Positions 31,892 to 44,580 are shown, counted from the stretch's first letter. The stretch: 64,000 nt of DNA from Cryptomeria japonica (GCF_030272615.1 NC_081409.1:24200406-24264405), one strand, 5' to 3'. Program-made: numbers and translations. Notes: a model not told the origin generated them from the sequence alone.

Positions 31892-32796
31892 TGTAAAAAT
31901 GCAATTCAAATTTGGTGTATAACTTGTGTGATTAAATTACTATTGGGTTGGGCCCAAAATCACACATTGTAACTTGTGATTAAGTTAAATGTAAGGGAGA
32001 CTCATAATGTAACTTGTAATTGAGTCCTGCCCCAAATGAAATGTGTGATATGCAATTATTTATATAACTTGTAATCAAATTATTGGGTTGGGCCCAATTG
32101 GAAAATGTAACTTGATTTGGGTGCCAAACTTGTCAAAAGGAAAATAATATGAAGAAATCGGCCTAATGAGGCTAGGCCGACCTATGTAAGAGGATTGAGT
32201 CTTGTATATAACAAGACTCAATCATGGCAATCATATATATACATTCAATCAATCATTCCTAGCAATTAAATATTTTGTCCTAGCGAATATCCTCTCTGCT
32301 CTTCTTCAACAAATTGGTCTTCACAAAATCAATGAATTGCTTCATAACAGCTGGCCGAATTTGTATGCCAGAACAGGCTGTAGATCTCCTTCACATATGT
32401 GCTAAATATTGTGCATGTCAAGCTCCATTCCAGTTTAGATCTGTGCATCTTCAAGTAGCAGACTTATTGGCAGATTTGTTGGGTGATATCAAGCTGTGAC
32501 AATCATCTACCTTACAGCCGAAACCCCGCATGTGCATCTTCAAATTTGGGTCTGCACATAAAGGAATTCATATTGACAAAGCACTGCCCTAGATTGGGAG
32601 TCTTATCAGATAAGTGATTTGATCCTTATTGTAATTGTAATTTGCTCATACTAAAGGGTTTTGATTTGGATCTTTGATGTTGGGTTTTTCCTCCAAGAGG
32701 GAGGTTTTCCCAGGGTATATTGTGTTTAGTGTCTCTTGTGTGTTTACATTTAAGTTAAATTACGAGTTTACTGAAATCTGATCACTAAAACTAACA
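31892..32796 (+). mobile_element. Solo LTR (905 bp) inserted in the copia relic
   Basis: Starts TGTAAAAATG, ends AAAACTAACA, and separates the copia integrase end from its linker. A U5-like stretch (gagggaggttttcccagggt) lies at 32698-32717. Flanks TCTAG and TAAAG match at only three of five bases, so the target duplication is decayed or the ends are off by a few bases. The TATA word at 32206-32210 lies in the centre of a perfect palindrome. Confidence 0.72.
32193..32223. promoter_or_regulatory. Palindrome around the LTR TATA box
   Basis: GATTGAGTCTTGT, then ATATA, then ACAAGACTCAATC: 13 bp perfect arms. A second inverted repeat (CGGCCTA and TAGGCCG) lies just upstream at about 32159-32179. 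Confidence 0.85.
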
Positions 32797-32838
32797 TAAA
32801 GAACCTTCTCTATAACATGTTCCCAAAGCTCGTACCCT

Positions 32839-33723
32839 TTAACACCAACACCATAGCCATAAAGTGTACTTAACCAATTTGTTCTCCAACTTAGCTCTTT
32901 TCGCATTCAACACATGAACATAGGCCACACAACCAAGTACTTTGAGATGTCTCATCGAAGGCTTCTTTCCTAACCATACCTCCATAGGTGTCTTATCAAC
33001 AAGTGTCGATGTAGGAGATATGTTAACCAAATAGCAGGTAATCGCTACAACTTTAGCCCAAAACTTTTATTCAAGGCCAACACCACTAAGCATACTCCTA
33101 GCCCTCTCCATCAACGTCATGTTCATCCTCTCAACAACTCCTTTATGTTGAGGGTTGTATGGAGTTGTCTTATGCCTCTCATTCCCATGGTTTTTATAGA
33201 ACTTATCGAAGTCTGCCGAACAAAACTCACCACTATTGTCAATCCTCAAACACTTAAACTTTCTACTAGTATGATTTTCAACAAGAGCTTTAAACTTCTT
33301 AAACTGACTAAAGACTTCAAATATGCTTTTGATAAAATAAACAAATATTTTTCTACTATATTCATCAATAAATAAAACAAAGTATATAGATCTAGAAATT
33401 GAAAGAACATTTACTGGACCAAAAACATCAAAAAGTACCAAACCCAACAAACTAGAAGTCTTTTGAGAACATAAATAAAACTTAATGTGGTTTTGTTTAC
33501 CATGTATGCAATGTTTGTAGAAGTTAAACTCAAGATTATAATCATCAAGCCCCTTATGAGGCATTTTATTCTTCAGGGTTTTGAGACCCTTCTCACCAAT
33601 GTGACCAAGTTTTTGGTGCCATAACATTGTCTTCTCTATTGGAAGCTTCATCTCCAAAGCATTGGCACCCTTAGGTGCCCAAAAAGCACAACCATTAGAT
33701 ATAGGAGAAACAAACTTCTTCAC
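32839..33723 (-). pseudogene. Copia gag pre-integrase and integrase
   Basis: The 218-codon piece (33723-33067) starts with the pre-integrase zinc region (LWHQKLGHIGEKGLKTLKNK, then FYKHCIHGKQNHIKF with one Cys changed) and continues into the catalytic core (VLFDVFGPV, FVLFIDEYSRKIFVYF, CLRIDNSGEF with Asp-Asn-Ser-Gly-Glu-Phe, RHKTTPYNPQHKGVVERMNM with the last Glu). The second piece (33030-32839) gives TPMEVWLGKKPSMRHLKVLG, the usual segment after the core. A frame break lies near 33060. Confidence 0.93.
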
Positions 33724-33989
33724 ATCTTGATCTCACAATGAGGATAAGGAATCCAGGGGGCCCTCTTCTTTGGTTCCACAACAGTACTATTGCATTATAT
33801 AATGTGTGCATCTAGCTTATACAAGGTGCCAATCCTAACACCCTTAACAAGCACCATAGCCCCTCTGGTCATCATCTTGCATCCACCTTGCGAGAAAACA
33901 ATTTGCACACCTTCCCACCAACATATTCATACTTCGTGAACCAAACACTATGTGAGGTCATGTGGATAGATGCGCTTGGATCTATCAGC

Positions 33990-34871
33990 CACACATCTTT
34001 TAGAGCATGTGTTGCCAAGGTTGCCACAAATGTTTCGTTGTCATCTTGAGAGGATTTGTCTAAATATGAATCAAAAGAATTTTTTTAATTCTTCTTCTCC
34101 TTACATTCTTTCTGAAAATGACCAATTTTGCCACAGTTCCAACACTTTGCCTTGGACTTTCTAGGCGACTTAAATCTCTAACGGAATTTGGATCTCTCTT
34201 TCATTTTTCTTTTCCTTCTTGTCTTTCTCTTTCGCTCTTTCACAAACCAAAAGAGCCTCCTTAGCAAACTCAAAATTTTTTCTCTACATCTCTTCATAAA
34301 ATAATGATGCTACCATCTCATTCATCTTGAACTTGGTGGTTGTACTCCTAATAGCCATAACAAGGTTGTCCCATGAGTCCGGGAAAAAACACAATAGAAG
34401 CATGTAACAATCCTCCTTGATCTTGTCACCAAGGACCCAACTGAGCAACTATCATATTAAAGGCATTGAGATGATTAACAACAAATCCTCCTTCCATCTT
34501 CAAAGAGTAAATTTGCTTAGAAATAGCTTGTTTACTAGGGATTTAGCCTGATAAACATCTCCAAGTTTCTTCCAAAGAAGTTGTGTTGTCTTCTCTTCAT
34601 GGATATTTAACATAACAGAGTCTACCAAATAGAGCCTTATGAGGCCCCTAGCTCTATGATCCATGGTATCCCAAACATCCTAGGCCATGGTGACAAGTTT
34701 TTCTCCATAAATCATAGCTTGCGGATCTTGATCTACAACCATATCCTCCATTTTCAACTTCCATAGTTCAAAGTTGCTACCATTAAACTTCTCCATCTCA
34801 ACTTTTCCAAATGTACATGTCCTCTTCTTGCAACAAGATTTTGAAAATACTCTGTAGAAGCTTCTTCTCAA
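33990..34871 (-). pseudogene. Copia gag
   Basis: Starts with MEKFNGSNFELWKLKMEDMV, the copia gag N-terminus. The helical middle is broken by shifts. A zinc knuckle CWNCGKIGHFQKEC is encoded near 34110-34150. Confidence 0.87.
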
Positions 34872-34924
34872 ACTAAGATCTGTACAGAAAACCTACTACC
34901 CAACAACGTGACTAAAAATGGCTA

Positions 34925-35470
34925 GACTATGATACCAACTAAAAGGAAGCAAAGTGCAAAAAATGCTTCCAAACACTAACCTAAGAGGGAAGATATTGCA
35001 AATTTTTCAAACAAATCTTAACTAAAGAAACACATACAAAAAGATATAATAAACATGCATATAGATTACCATAATGGACACACAATATACGTGGGGAAAA
35101 CCCTTTTTGGAGAATAACCCCACTCCAATAGCACACACTTTGTATTATCTGTAAACAAAGCAATTACAATACAATGACAAGACTAGGCTTCTTAAACAAG
35201 AAGCCTACACTTGAAATGATTCTGGCAACTCAACTTCACCCTTAGAATAATTCTCATAAAAGTTGATACAATAAGCTCTCCAAGACATTCGATTTATAGA
35301 GAATTTAAGCAAGGAGTAAGCATTTAGGTTAACTCGAAATAGATGGGCGCCCTAAACCAAACTATACATTTCTCAACTACCTATAAGCATGCAAATGATA
35401 ATTGCACGTCATTTTTTCCTCGCCCCTCACACATACCTCCAAACTTGGGTGCTCAAAATTTACTATAATA
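34925..35470 (-). repeat. Probable 5' LTR and primer site of the copia relic
   Basis: On the minus strand TTGGTATCATAGTC near 34928-34941 resembles the initiator-Met primer site with changes. Upstream of it, 34942 to about 35470 holds a U5-like stretch (agggttttccccacgta at 35089-35105) and a TATAAAT box near 35295. Exact ends were not resolved. Confidence 0.6.
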
Positions 35471-37159
35471 AGGTATGACATATATTCTTACACACCTAAC
35501 AACTATAATAAAATCGAGCAAAATTGACAATATTTACAAGTATAAGAGAATATGTCATAACTAACCATTAATAGCAGATCCTCTCACAACCTGTCATAAC
35601 CTTGGGCACCCACCTTCTCTATGCAAACGTGCCATTATGTCATAAAGTTAGGTTCGTGCATGTCATAAAGTTAGGTTCTTACAGACTGTTAAAATGTCGA
35701 CATATGTCAAAATAACTCTACTACAAAGTGGGACACCTAGCTCCTCATATGAGGACAAAAGCATCCTTGTTACTCCCAACATGATGACAACTCATTATGC
35801 CAAGTCACGCTAAAAGACGGAATACGATGTACAAGAAAATAAAATATAGGCATCAATTAAATACATTAAATAAATCAATCAATACTCAAAAATACTAAGG
35901 TCGAGACAACATAATTCCCAACATTGGACACATCATGTCATAAATAGTTAAAAAATACAAAACTACATCTTAACACCAACATTCTAGTTCCTAGAAATCA
36001 AATCATTGATACATTGGTCAAAGAGATGAAGAATCAACAAATTTCACTCTATCAAGTAGTGACGTCAAGTTGATTTTTGCATTAGGACAATGTAGTTCAC
36101 CAAGAACCAAAATTTTCAAAAGTTCTTTCAACTAGAGCAAAAATTAGGAACATTAGGGTCCATCACTTCTAAGGGGGATAAATGGTCTTGAAAACATCTC
36201 AAGTCATATAACTGGCAATGTTGTGAAGAATTTTGAAAATTCTCTAAATTATCTATTTTCTATATTTTCATAATTTGCAATTTGTTGACACTCCATAGTT
36301 GAATTTGTCCATGCAATAGTTGGACTTGTAGGGGAGGAAATTTGTCACCTATAAGATGATGAATCTTGGAGGACAAACTAATCTGCCGCTACCTCACTCG
36401 AATTGGTGCTAAGATGAGCCAGGGGATAACAAAACTAGACTAGTATCTATGTGAAGGTAAATAACAGATCCAGATGCAGAAACAAAAAGATATAAGAAAA
36501 CCGAATCTACAAAATAGCACAAAATTGAAAGTAAATTATACCACTAAAATGGGAAGCCCTCGTAACCTGGACGCCAGTGTAGGCGTGGACTACAATGTGG
36601 CGCGCTATCATCTGTACAGCCCACGAGCACATAAAGCTCTAGAAACTTTGTTGTAACTTCCTTCCAACGCGTGAAACCTGTTCACCACTTGTACACACAG
36701 AGACAGGAAAAATGTTGGGGGCTGTATAAGGGCCTGCCTCAATCAGACCCCCATTTAGGTGTTTCCACCGCCACTAACAGCCAGATAAATAGATTGGAAC
36801 ATAAAATTAGTAAATTGGTAAAATGCAAATAGAAACTATACTCAGCTTAATGGAAGCAAACCCCTATTGCAAATGATATAAGATTGGTAAATTTGGTAAG
36901 ATGAATGCACCTAGATAATAGATACACCCACAATGTAACAAGATAAATTGCATGCAATGATAAAATGGAGAATAAGATAAAGAAAAGACAAGGCGTGTAG
37001 CCAAAACCCTCCTTTCGAGTTGCAAGCGTGACGAAGCTCAAGATACGTACGTGTTGGTAAGATCTTCGCAAGATAATTGCAGCTTGGTAGTGTTGGTAGT
37101 GTGTCCAAGATAGCAAGAGAGCAAGAGTGCAATATGAGAGCCAAGAGCCAAGAACTTCC

Positions 37160-37163
<4 letters not shown>
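35471..37163. other. No supported gene; short direct repeat
   Basis: Degenerate AT-rich DNA. A direct repeat gtcataaagttaggttc occurs at about 35639 and again about 21 bp on. The part from 36540 to 37160 is less AT-rich and may be LTR-like, but no pair was found. Confidence 0.4.
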
Positions 37164-37190
<27 letters not shown>

Positions 37191-37191
37191 A
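37164..37191. repeat. (AG)14 microsatellite
   Basis: An uninterrupted AG run of about 28 bases. Confidence 0.95.
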
Positions 37192-37250
37192 AACCCCCCT
37201 ATATGAGCTAGGAAAGGTTTGTAAACCCGAAAGAGGCGCGGAGAACCATT

Positions 37251-37553
37251 ATGGCCGAAGACGAGCCAAAGGACATGCGTCGGCCAGTGTCTGACTCTCT
37301 GCAGTATTCTAGATTCCGTGGGTTTATCGAGACATTAGCACGACGCGAGGACATTCACGTGTCGCACCTTCGTCCTACCAAAGATAAGCCCAAAGAGGGT
37401 TTTAAGGCATACAGAGGCACTTTGTCTTTAGAGCTCATGATGCCAAAACAATCAAATTTTGATCATGAGTTTGCCATTAATGCACCGAGCGCCATGCGTA
37501 AGTGTCATAAATGCATTGGGTGCGATTTAGGACACTACAAGACCTTATGCTGA
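37251..37553 (+). CDS. Short hypothetical frame with Cys-His cluster
   Basis: A 100-codon frame starting MAEDEPKDMRRP. I do not recognise it. Its last residues, CHKCIGCDLGHYKTLC, resemble a zinc knuckle such as those at the end of Mutator-like transposases or in gag proteins, with spacing one residue off (C-x2-C-x5-H-x4-C). It lies 60 bp after the AG repeat in a less AT-rich patch. It could be a relic of a transposase C-terminus or a chance frame. Confidence 0.25.
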   Translation: MAEDEPKDMRRPVSDSLQYSRFRGFIETLARREDIHVSHLRPTKDKPKEGFKAYRGTLSLELMMPKQSNFDHEFAINAPSAMRKCHKCIGCDLGHYKTLC

Positions 37554-39649
37554 GATCTCAACCAAATTAAAAAATTTGTAACCTAAGTTTTTTGACACAT
37601 ACAACTTGAAATTTTGAATAATGGGCTATAAATTATAACTTCGACGAGCAGATGTACCAAAACTAAATAAATACAACAAAGATTTTCAAATTTCTAACAA
37701 ATTTGTCCTCATTGAAATGTCCATTTTCACTTTTACAACTAGCTGGTCACTACCAAGAATGGTTACTCTTTGGTTCTTCTCAAGAACTCTAAATTGTTTT
37801 TAGTATTGCAAAGCTATATAATAGTTGAAATTGAAGCATGAAAGTAAGGTACAAAGCATGCATCTCTCCTACAAAGTTCATCCACTTTGATAAGGTCTTA
37901 ATAATCTAATCTACTCTGTATTGCTGTTAAGAAATTGTCAATCTGTCTTGTTTGAGTTTTGACCAACTATTGCTTATAATATATTACACTCCTCAACTAA
38001 TGTTTCAATCTGTCTTGTTTGAGTTTTGACCAACTATTGCTTATAATATATTACACTCCTCAACTAATGTATTGTCTCATATATTACTAGATTCCAATCA
38101 TATATGTCCTGACCTGCTCAAAGATTATTACTTGACCCCTGGCTAATGGATTCAAAGAATCAATAAATATATCTAAAGGAAGATCAAACTGTTCGATATT
38201 AGAATCACCATATCTTCATCATCTTTTAGTTTAATTATGGCAAATACCTAATCACACCAATCAAACAAGTATCTTCTTTGGCCATCTTTTTGGAGAACTA
38301 TGAAAATCTTTTATATACAATGCAGTATTAGCTGATGTTTGATTCGAATTCTCAAACCCATCAAGACAACAACAACATAAGTGATATTTTGGAATTTGAT
38401 TATGACATCATCAGAGACAGAAAGTTAGACAATAGTGCCTCTTTGTGATATTTATTAAAACCATTAAACATCTGTAGAGGTCCCGAAACAGTGGGGTAAC
38501 AGTCCTGAATTCCTCATATGCTCATATTTGACATATTGTTGGCATCTTGTCGCTCCAAAAATTATAATTTTCATCATTGAATTTCGAAGAGATAAATCAC
38601 AAACACTAAAATTTTTAATATTAACTATGACAGACAACAAATCAAAAACTGAATAACTAATAAAGCTTCAACTGTACAGCCAGCAGTGATTTCAGATGGG
38701 TATTAAAGGTTTAAATAAACTCCTTTTGAAAATTGAGAACTTCATATTGGTGTTAGAGAGTGCAGAAATTTGCATGATTGATATCAAACTTTACACACCA
38801 TAATTGTTAGAAAGTTTAGGTTTGGGTAAAAAAGAAAAGGAAACTCGTCTCCAAACCCCCCCAACTGATTGCTTGAACTTTCGATGCTCTTCCCTAGTCC
38901 CTGCTGCTACAACTATTGCTCTTTTCTGCCCTACCCTCTGCTCCTGTGCAGAAACTTCCAAGTCATAAATTTTGGCATTTTTGTCCGTCTATTGTGGCCA
39001 GCCCTTTCTACATAAATTTAATGTCCATTGCAGCTGACCTACTAGGCCTTCAAAGTCTGATCCTTGTAAATTTATGTCCTATACTGCATAAATTTCTCTC
39101 CGCATATGGCACCTATGTCCCTTTCCACAAATTGCTCTGACTTGCAAATTTAAATCAGATTTAGATGGAATTCAATCATCTACAACAATGCATTCATGAA
39201 CCAAGCATGCGACTGGCACTGGCACCAATTGTTATAAGCGAGCAATTAAAAAAACCAAACACACATCGGAATGCCTTTGTACAGTTCTTTATTAATGAGG
39301 AAGGAAGATATTTCAGTTGAAGCTTACGTTGGCCAAGTTAATCATGGTATTAAAACTAATATATGTTATAGTTTATTGTTAAAAGTAAAATTAAAATTAA
39401 AAAAATGTGAAGTATATAATTATGAATAATAAGTTTTGAAATTTTAAAAAGATGTCAAGTTCAACAAGAGTAAAATTGAAAAGATTTATTGTTCGATAGT
39501 TCTTCAATGATCATTGAATTTTCAAGTTTAAACACAAAGACTAATATAAAATATAGTGTCAACTTTCAAAACTTTTGACTCAAGAGTTCATAGTACATAT
39601 TGAAATACTGATACACATTCAAAAAACAGAAGACAGAAATCTAAATTAA
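37554..39649. other. No gene seen; one 67 bp tandem duplication
   Basis: AT-rich DNA. The only clear structure is a near-perfect duplication, 37939-38005 and 38006-38072. Confidence 0.5.
37939..38072. repeat. 67 bp tandem duplication
   Basis: Both copies begin caatctgtcttgtttgag and end ctcaactaatgt. They differ at the junction only. Confidence 0.95.
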
Positions 39650-41020
39650 AATATTATGTCATTCAATAGATGAAATTCTACACTTGCATCAGCTATGTCG
39701 TCAATTTCCAGGTCCTCAGCTATGATGCTGAAAAGTTCCTCTACAAGCAATAGAACTACAGGTAAATCATTGAGGCCATTTGCATCAATCACTTCATCTT
39801 TCTAGAGTGTAGTGGCTGCATCAGGTAGAATTTGGTCCCATTTTATTAAAGAATCCTCATTGTACCCAGAGTGTACATAAGAGAGGACGAGTGCACTATA
39901 AATGTAGACTAGGTTCTCTATTTTCTTCGAACATGATCAGTTCCTATTCAATGAATAAATGAAAACATAAGTACTCTAATTCCTGTGACAATATGAAAAA
40001 TTGGTTGCTTGTAAAAGCAATCTTTTAGCAAATTATTGCAATTCAAAGGTTTCCACCTCCATGGTTCAAACACCAACCACTATATTGGGCTTTCTTTGCA
40101 TGCATATCACATAAGTTTCCACAAAGAAGAATCACCTTGCCCACAACAAACCTTATTTCATTGAGTCCTAATTATTGAACGAATTTGAAACATCTGCACC
40201 TTGGCCACAAATCTTTTTTAACGCATCTCAAAACCCCTGTAATGCCTCTCTATCCTCATATGGAGAATATCTTTGATTACATATGAACATCTCTAATTTT
40301 CTGCCCTTTTTCAATGAGATTTCAGATCCACTAGAACTTGCCAATATCTTTAAGTGCATCATTCAATGAACACACAACATGGTGTCCAAAATATATGCTT
40401 GATTACAAACAAGGGCAGCATCTATAACAACTTGGAGTACATGCAATGCTCACATCTCCTTAATTGCATCACACAATTACTTATCAAGGAACTTAACATT
40501 TTTCTCTTGGTGTGAAGCTTTTCATACCCAGGAGCTTTATAACTTGTTGGTCCATTATTAATAGCTTGACCAATCTCCTCATACAAAGGTGAGTGAGCAA
40601 TATTAAACAGCATTCCATTTGCATAAAAGAAGTTCGTGATCCTTATATTAACCGCATCTCAACCATGCACATCAAACAATTTTCAAATGAGTTTTGGCTG
40701 CCCAAGTGTAGTATCTGAGAGAATACCTTACATCTTGCACCATCATATCTCAATAAGACACATCCATCTCTAACTCTCTATGTTGACTCTAAGTTGTCCT
40801 TGGTGTTGAATTGTGAAAGCTCAAATGAGGTACTTTCCTATTATTAGCCCTATCTTGATCCCTAATAGCTTTAAATCATTCTAGCTCATTCAAACAAGGC
40901 TTGACAATTTTTCCCATTATGTAAAAAACATGAGCCCTCACCCTTGTGTATGTGCCCTAAAATGATTGACAAAGTTTACATTCGATGGTGGTTGTTCCAC
41001 TTGACCTCGTCAACCCTAAA
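39650..41020 (-). pseudogene. hAT-family transposase relic
   Basis: On the minus strand, in order: a BED-type zinc finger near 40990-40900 (ECKLCQSF, then GTYTRVRAHVF), a segment SYKAPGYEKLHTKRKMLSSL near 40555-40500 as in plant hAT proteins with the DUF659 domain, scattered pieces of the catalytic region (a CVH word and LKDIGK near 40360), and an acidic C-terminal stretch near 39780-39670. Stops and frameshifts are everywhere. In living elements the protein cuts and pastes DNA. No terminal inverted repeats or 8 bp duplication were located. Confidence 0.72.
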
Positions 41021-42834
41021 CTAAAATCATAATACAAAGATAGTGGATATATACCCTCTTTTCCCCACTTGACATTCTAAATATAAATATATAAAAAACA
41101 AAAAACAATAGAGATAAAATCTTAAGTAATTTAAAAACTAAAATTAGGAAGTACTTGTACAAAATAAAATTTTAACATAAAAAACACAGTTAAGAAAACT
41201 CAAACATACACTGTAAAATATGAAATTTGAATAAAAGAAAATAAACCTAAATGGTAAATTTAAATGTTTAAATTTAAACCATAGATTGTTATATTGTTAA
41301 TGTTCTCAATTGGTAGGTGAGTCTGACTTTGAGTCTGAGCAGATGAATACAGACGAAAATAGAAAAATCATTAAATCACAAAGATGATAGAACCTACATG
41401 AAATTACTTAGTCACTTCTTGCAAACTATCTAATTTTTCCATAGTGGTGGTGAAATCCACAACCACCACAATGTGTTGAAAGACCTTTTCTTTCGTTTTT
41501 AAGTTTTACTTTTCTTTCTAGGGGAAGGGAAGCCTACAGTTTAAGGTTTTCCAAACAGGAAATGCAGACAGGACATTTCCTGCAACTGGGGACATTCTAC
41601 ATACCTTTCCATGATGTGGGAAACCAGTTTCTGAGATGCATCCCAGGGGATTGAAGACAGATACGTTTCCCTACCACCTTGTATATGAGTCATTACAACA
41701 TTATAAACATTAATAGCTTACGTTGAAACTCTGAGTCTCAGAACTATGTCTACTAGGTCCCATTGCTATAGATATATAGTTTTCAACCTGCAAATTTCAA
41801 AATTCTAATTCAATCACCTCCATGTACCTGGCAAAAGGATATGCTATATCTAAATAGGCATTGGATTGAACCCAAAGACGGGATATTCAGCCCTGAAACA
41901 TCAAGAAATATGTTTCTTTTAACTACAGTTCTCCCTTAAAATTTCTATATAGTATATCGTGGCTCACCTCAAGGCACACACCTGCAGGAAGATCAAAGAG
42001 ATGAGTCTCTACTGGCATAGAAGCTACTTGATCTTTCGAAGCTGTTATCAATGGGGTTGTTTATTCATGTGGACTCTGGCATTTGGGAAGCTGTTAAATA
42101 GTTCTGGTATCATAACCTTGAATTATTTGCTAGCATTTTCATCTGAAAAATGTAATGTGAGGACTTTAAGCCAACGCTCAAGCATAATTTGATAATTCTG
42201 CAAATACTTTGATGTACAATCTGATGTGCTCTTGTATTGAGTACATGTTGTGGTGGTGATTTATATGTCAATAAGAATGTCTCGAATGCTGTATATGCTG
42301 CAATTTGTGAGCAAAGGCCAGTTTATGATGTCATATAATATAAAACAACTTTTCTAGCCAAAAAATATGGTGCCTCCAGTTTAAATTTGACAAGAAAAAA
42401 ACATCACATTGGGAGGCTGAGACCGAAATTCTAAACAATAGTGAATTGTAATTCAAGTTTTCCGCAGAACAACTGAAAGTAGATTGATCCAAATTTTCCA
42501 TACATCAAATTCAGATTGTTTACCAATTAGTAAGAAAGCAAAAACTCACACGAGTGAAAGAATGCAGAAAAAAATCTATTTTTCATAATCGAGAAACTAC
42601 TGCCATATTCCAGACTTCTATACATATATAAATCGATTGAGAGATGTTACGGAAAAAAAAAATCTGCCAAATTAATGAAACTCCCAGCCTATTCCAAGGA
42701 ATTTCTGCTAGGATGAAAAACAGTCCTTCAATAAAAAATTGTCAATCCAACCTACTATGAAAGAGATCTCAGATTAATACACAATCTAAATAAAAGAGAG
42801 AAAATCACAACAAAATCAAGAAGCCCACATTCAG
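41021..42834. other. No second gene seen; 3' side of SEC13
   Basis: AT-rich DNA without a supported frame. The first few hundred bases below 42835 should include the SEC13 3' untranslated region. No clear polyadenylation signal stands out. Confidence 0.5.
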
Positions 42835-44424
42835 TTACTGTATTGTGGTGACCTGATTCCACTCCCCATCCACCGCTTCCTTCCAGAGTGTCACATTGTT
42901 ATTTCCATCAGCAACCGCCAATATGTTTCCAGTTAATGACCAGCTGACCCTCCACACAGAGGTCTTAAAGTCATTTAAAACCCTACCCTCCCATTTGTCT
43001 CCCTCCTTCCCCTGAGTCCATATGACCACAGTTCCATCCTGGGAACAGCTCGCAATAGTGCTTTTGGGAAGCCCTAAATTGGGCGCCCATGCCACATCCC
43101 GCACCCAATCTGTATGCATTTGCAAAGCAGGAAAGCAATCCAGTTTCCAGGAACCATTGTAAAATTTCCACACCTTAGCCGTGTTGTCACAGCCACCAGA
43201 GACCAGCTTCTGGACGGGATCTGTGGGCTGCCCTACCGTAGATCCAGGAGACAAGGCAGGCGCCCATGAAACTGCAGTGACACCAACCTGGTGTTGAGAA
43301 AATTTTAGTGGCTATTCACCAATTGAATATATTCATAAAACTATTGGCCAAACAAAAATAAAAATAATTAATTGCACAAAGCAAGTTTCCAAAAAACAAA
43401 AAAATCATGTAATAGTGGCTGTTTTTCACCAATTGAGTACTTCAATTGAATTATTGGGAAAAAAACATCAATGACATGGGTTTTTTACTGATGACGAACT
43501 CATTAATGAGACTCGAAATGTTGTAATGCGCAATTGCAATCTGGAATTTCATCTCACAACATTTAATCTTGTAATCTTTCAAACATCATCCCCGTAGAAT
43601 CAAGAAGTAGGACCCGAAAGTCAATTTGGAAACTATCTCACAATTTGAATTTTTGTCACTGAATAAGGTAATCACGGACAATAAAAGCTTAGAATTTCTG
43701 CAATCAATGGAAATTTTGTCCTGATGCTTATTGAATTGGAGAAGATTTAAACCTATGCACTGCACAAATCAAAAACTGAAATATGTACCGTTCGAAAATG
43801 AAAATTTGCCCCCGTTTCTTTTCCCCGAAGGAAATAGACAAATTTTTTGTACAAACCATATAAACCCTAACATTCTGAAAGATCAACATTGACAAAAAAA
43901 TTGACAGAAGCAAGGAGAATTCACCAATTGAAGGGAAAAAAACTGACCTGGTGAGCTTGATCTATCTTGGTTTTGTCCCATTGTCCGTCTTCCCGCCCCG
44001 TAAAAACCGTTATGGATCCGTCAGAAGAACCACAGGCGAGGCAGAGGCCCAGCTCGTGTGGCGCCCAGGAAATAGAATTGACGGAGGCATTGTGCTCGGC
44101 GAAGACTTGAAACTGCAACCACTCGTTCCCCTGCGGTCCGCCCTCGCGCCAGACGATTACACGGCGGTCATATGAGCAGGAGGCGAGCAAAGATCCGAAC
44201 TTAGGATGCGCCCAGGCGACCTGCCAGACGGGGCCTTGGTGACCGGAGAGAGTGGCGAGTGGTGTCGGGGAATCGGAGCCGCTGAGACCAAAGAGTTTGA
44301 TGCTTCGATCTGAAGAGCAGGTGGCCATGCGCTTCCCATAGTAGTCAATTGCGATGTCGTGAACCACATCTTGGTGCCCGGATTCGACCCGCTGACCTCC
44401 CGTTTGCTTTACTGCTGAAGCCAT
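42835..44424 (-). CDS. SEC13: SEC13 WD40 coat and nucleoporin protein, two exons
   Basis: Exon 1 is 44424-43948 and exon 2 is 43287-42835, joined by a 660 bp phase-0 intron with CAG/GTCAGT donor and ACACCAG acceptor. The product has 309 residues, close to the usual plant SEC13 length, with no stop or shift. SEC13 is a six-bladed open beta-propeller that pairs with SEC31 in the COPII outer coat at endoplasmic reticulum exit sites and also sits in the nuclear pore Y-complex. WD repeats are evident: GHQDVVHDIAIDYYGKRMAT, CSSDRSIKLF, GHQGPVWQVAWAHPKFGSLL, CSYDRRVIVWRE, HNASVNSISWAPHELGL, CDNTAKVWKF, HTDWVRDVAWAPN, CSQDGTVVIWTQ and TSVWRVSWSLTGNILAVADG. The start at 44424 fits the family's short N-terminus. 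It is the only intact gene in the window, and retained introns rule out a retrocopy. Confidence 0.97.
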
Positions 44425-44580
44425 GTTGCCTCCCTCGATCTAATGTGAAAATATACAGTGAAGGCTTCGCATATAGATGGAAATGTTAAAAAAAAAGTGT
44501 TTGTTTCTCGTCCTTCGACAAAAACCGAGGAGTGATTTTCAATCTCCAACGCTAAGAGTATTTTAACAGTTTTTTTTTGG

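Larger units (their letters stand above)
30291..34940 (-). mobile_element. Ty1/copia retrotransposon relic
   Basis: Minus strand, in order: primer site near 34930, gag (34871 to about 33990), gag pre-integrase and integrase (33723-32839), linker (31870-31535), reverse transcriptase (31266-30849) and a truncated RNase H (30653-30291). Many stops and shifts. A solo LTR of another family is inserted between integrase and the linker (31892-32796). No 3' LTR was found, so the 3' end is truncated. Confidence 0.92.

Noticed and set aside
38916-39140. Plus-strand open frame of 74 codons
   Set aside because: No recognisable family, no start context and AT-rich surroundings; treated as chance.
41959-42192. 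Plus-strand open frame of 77 codons downstream of SEC13
   Set aside because: No family resemblance and no splice context; likely chance.
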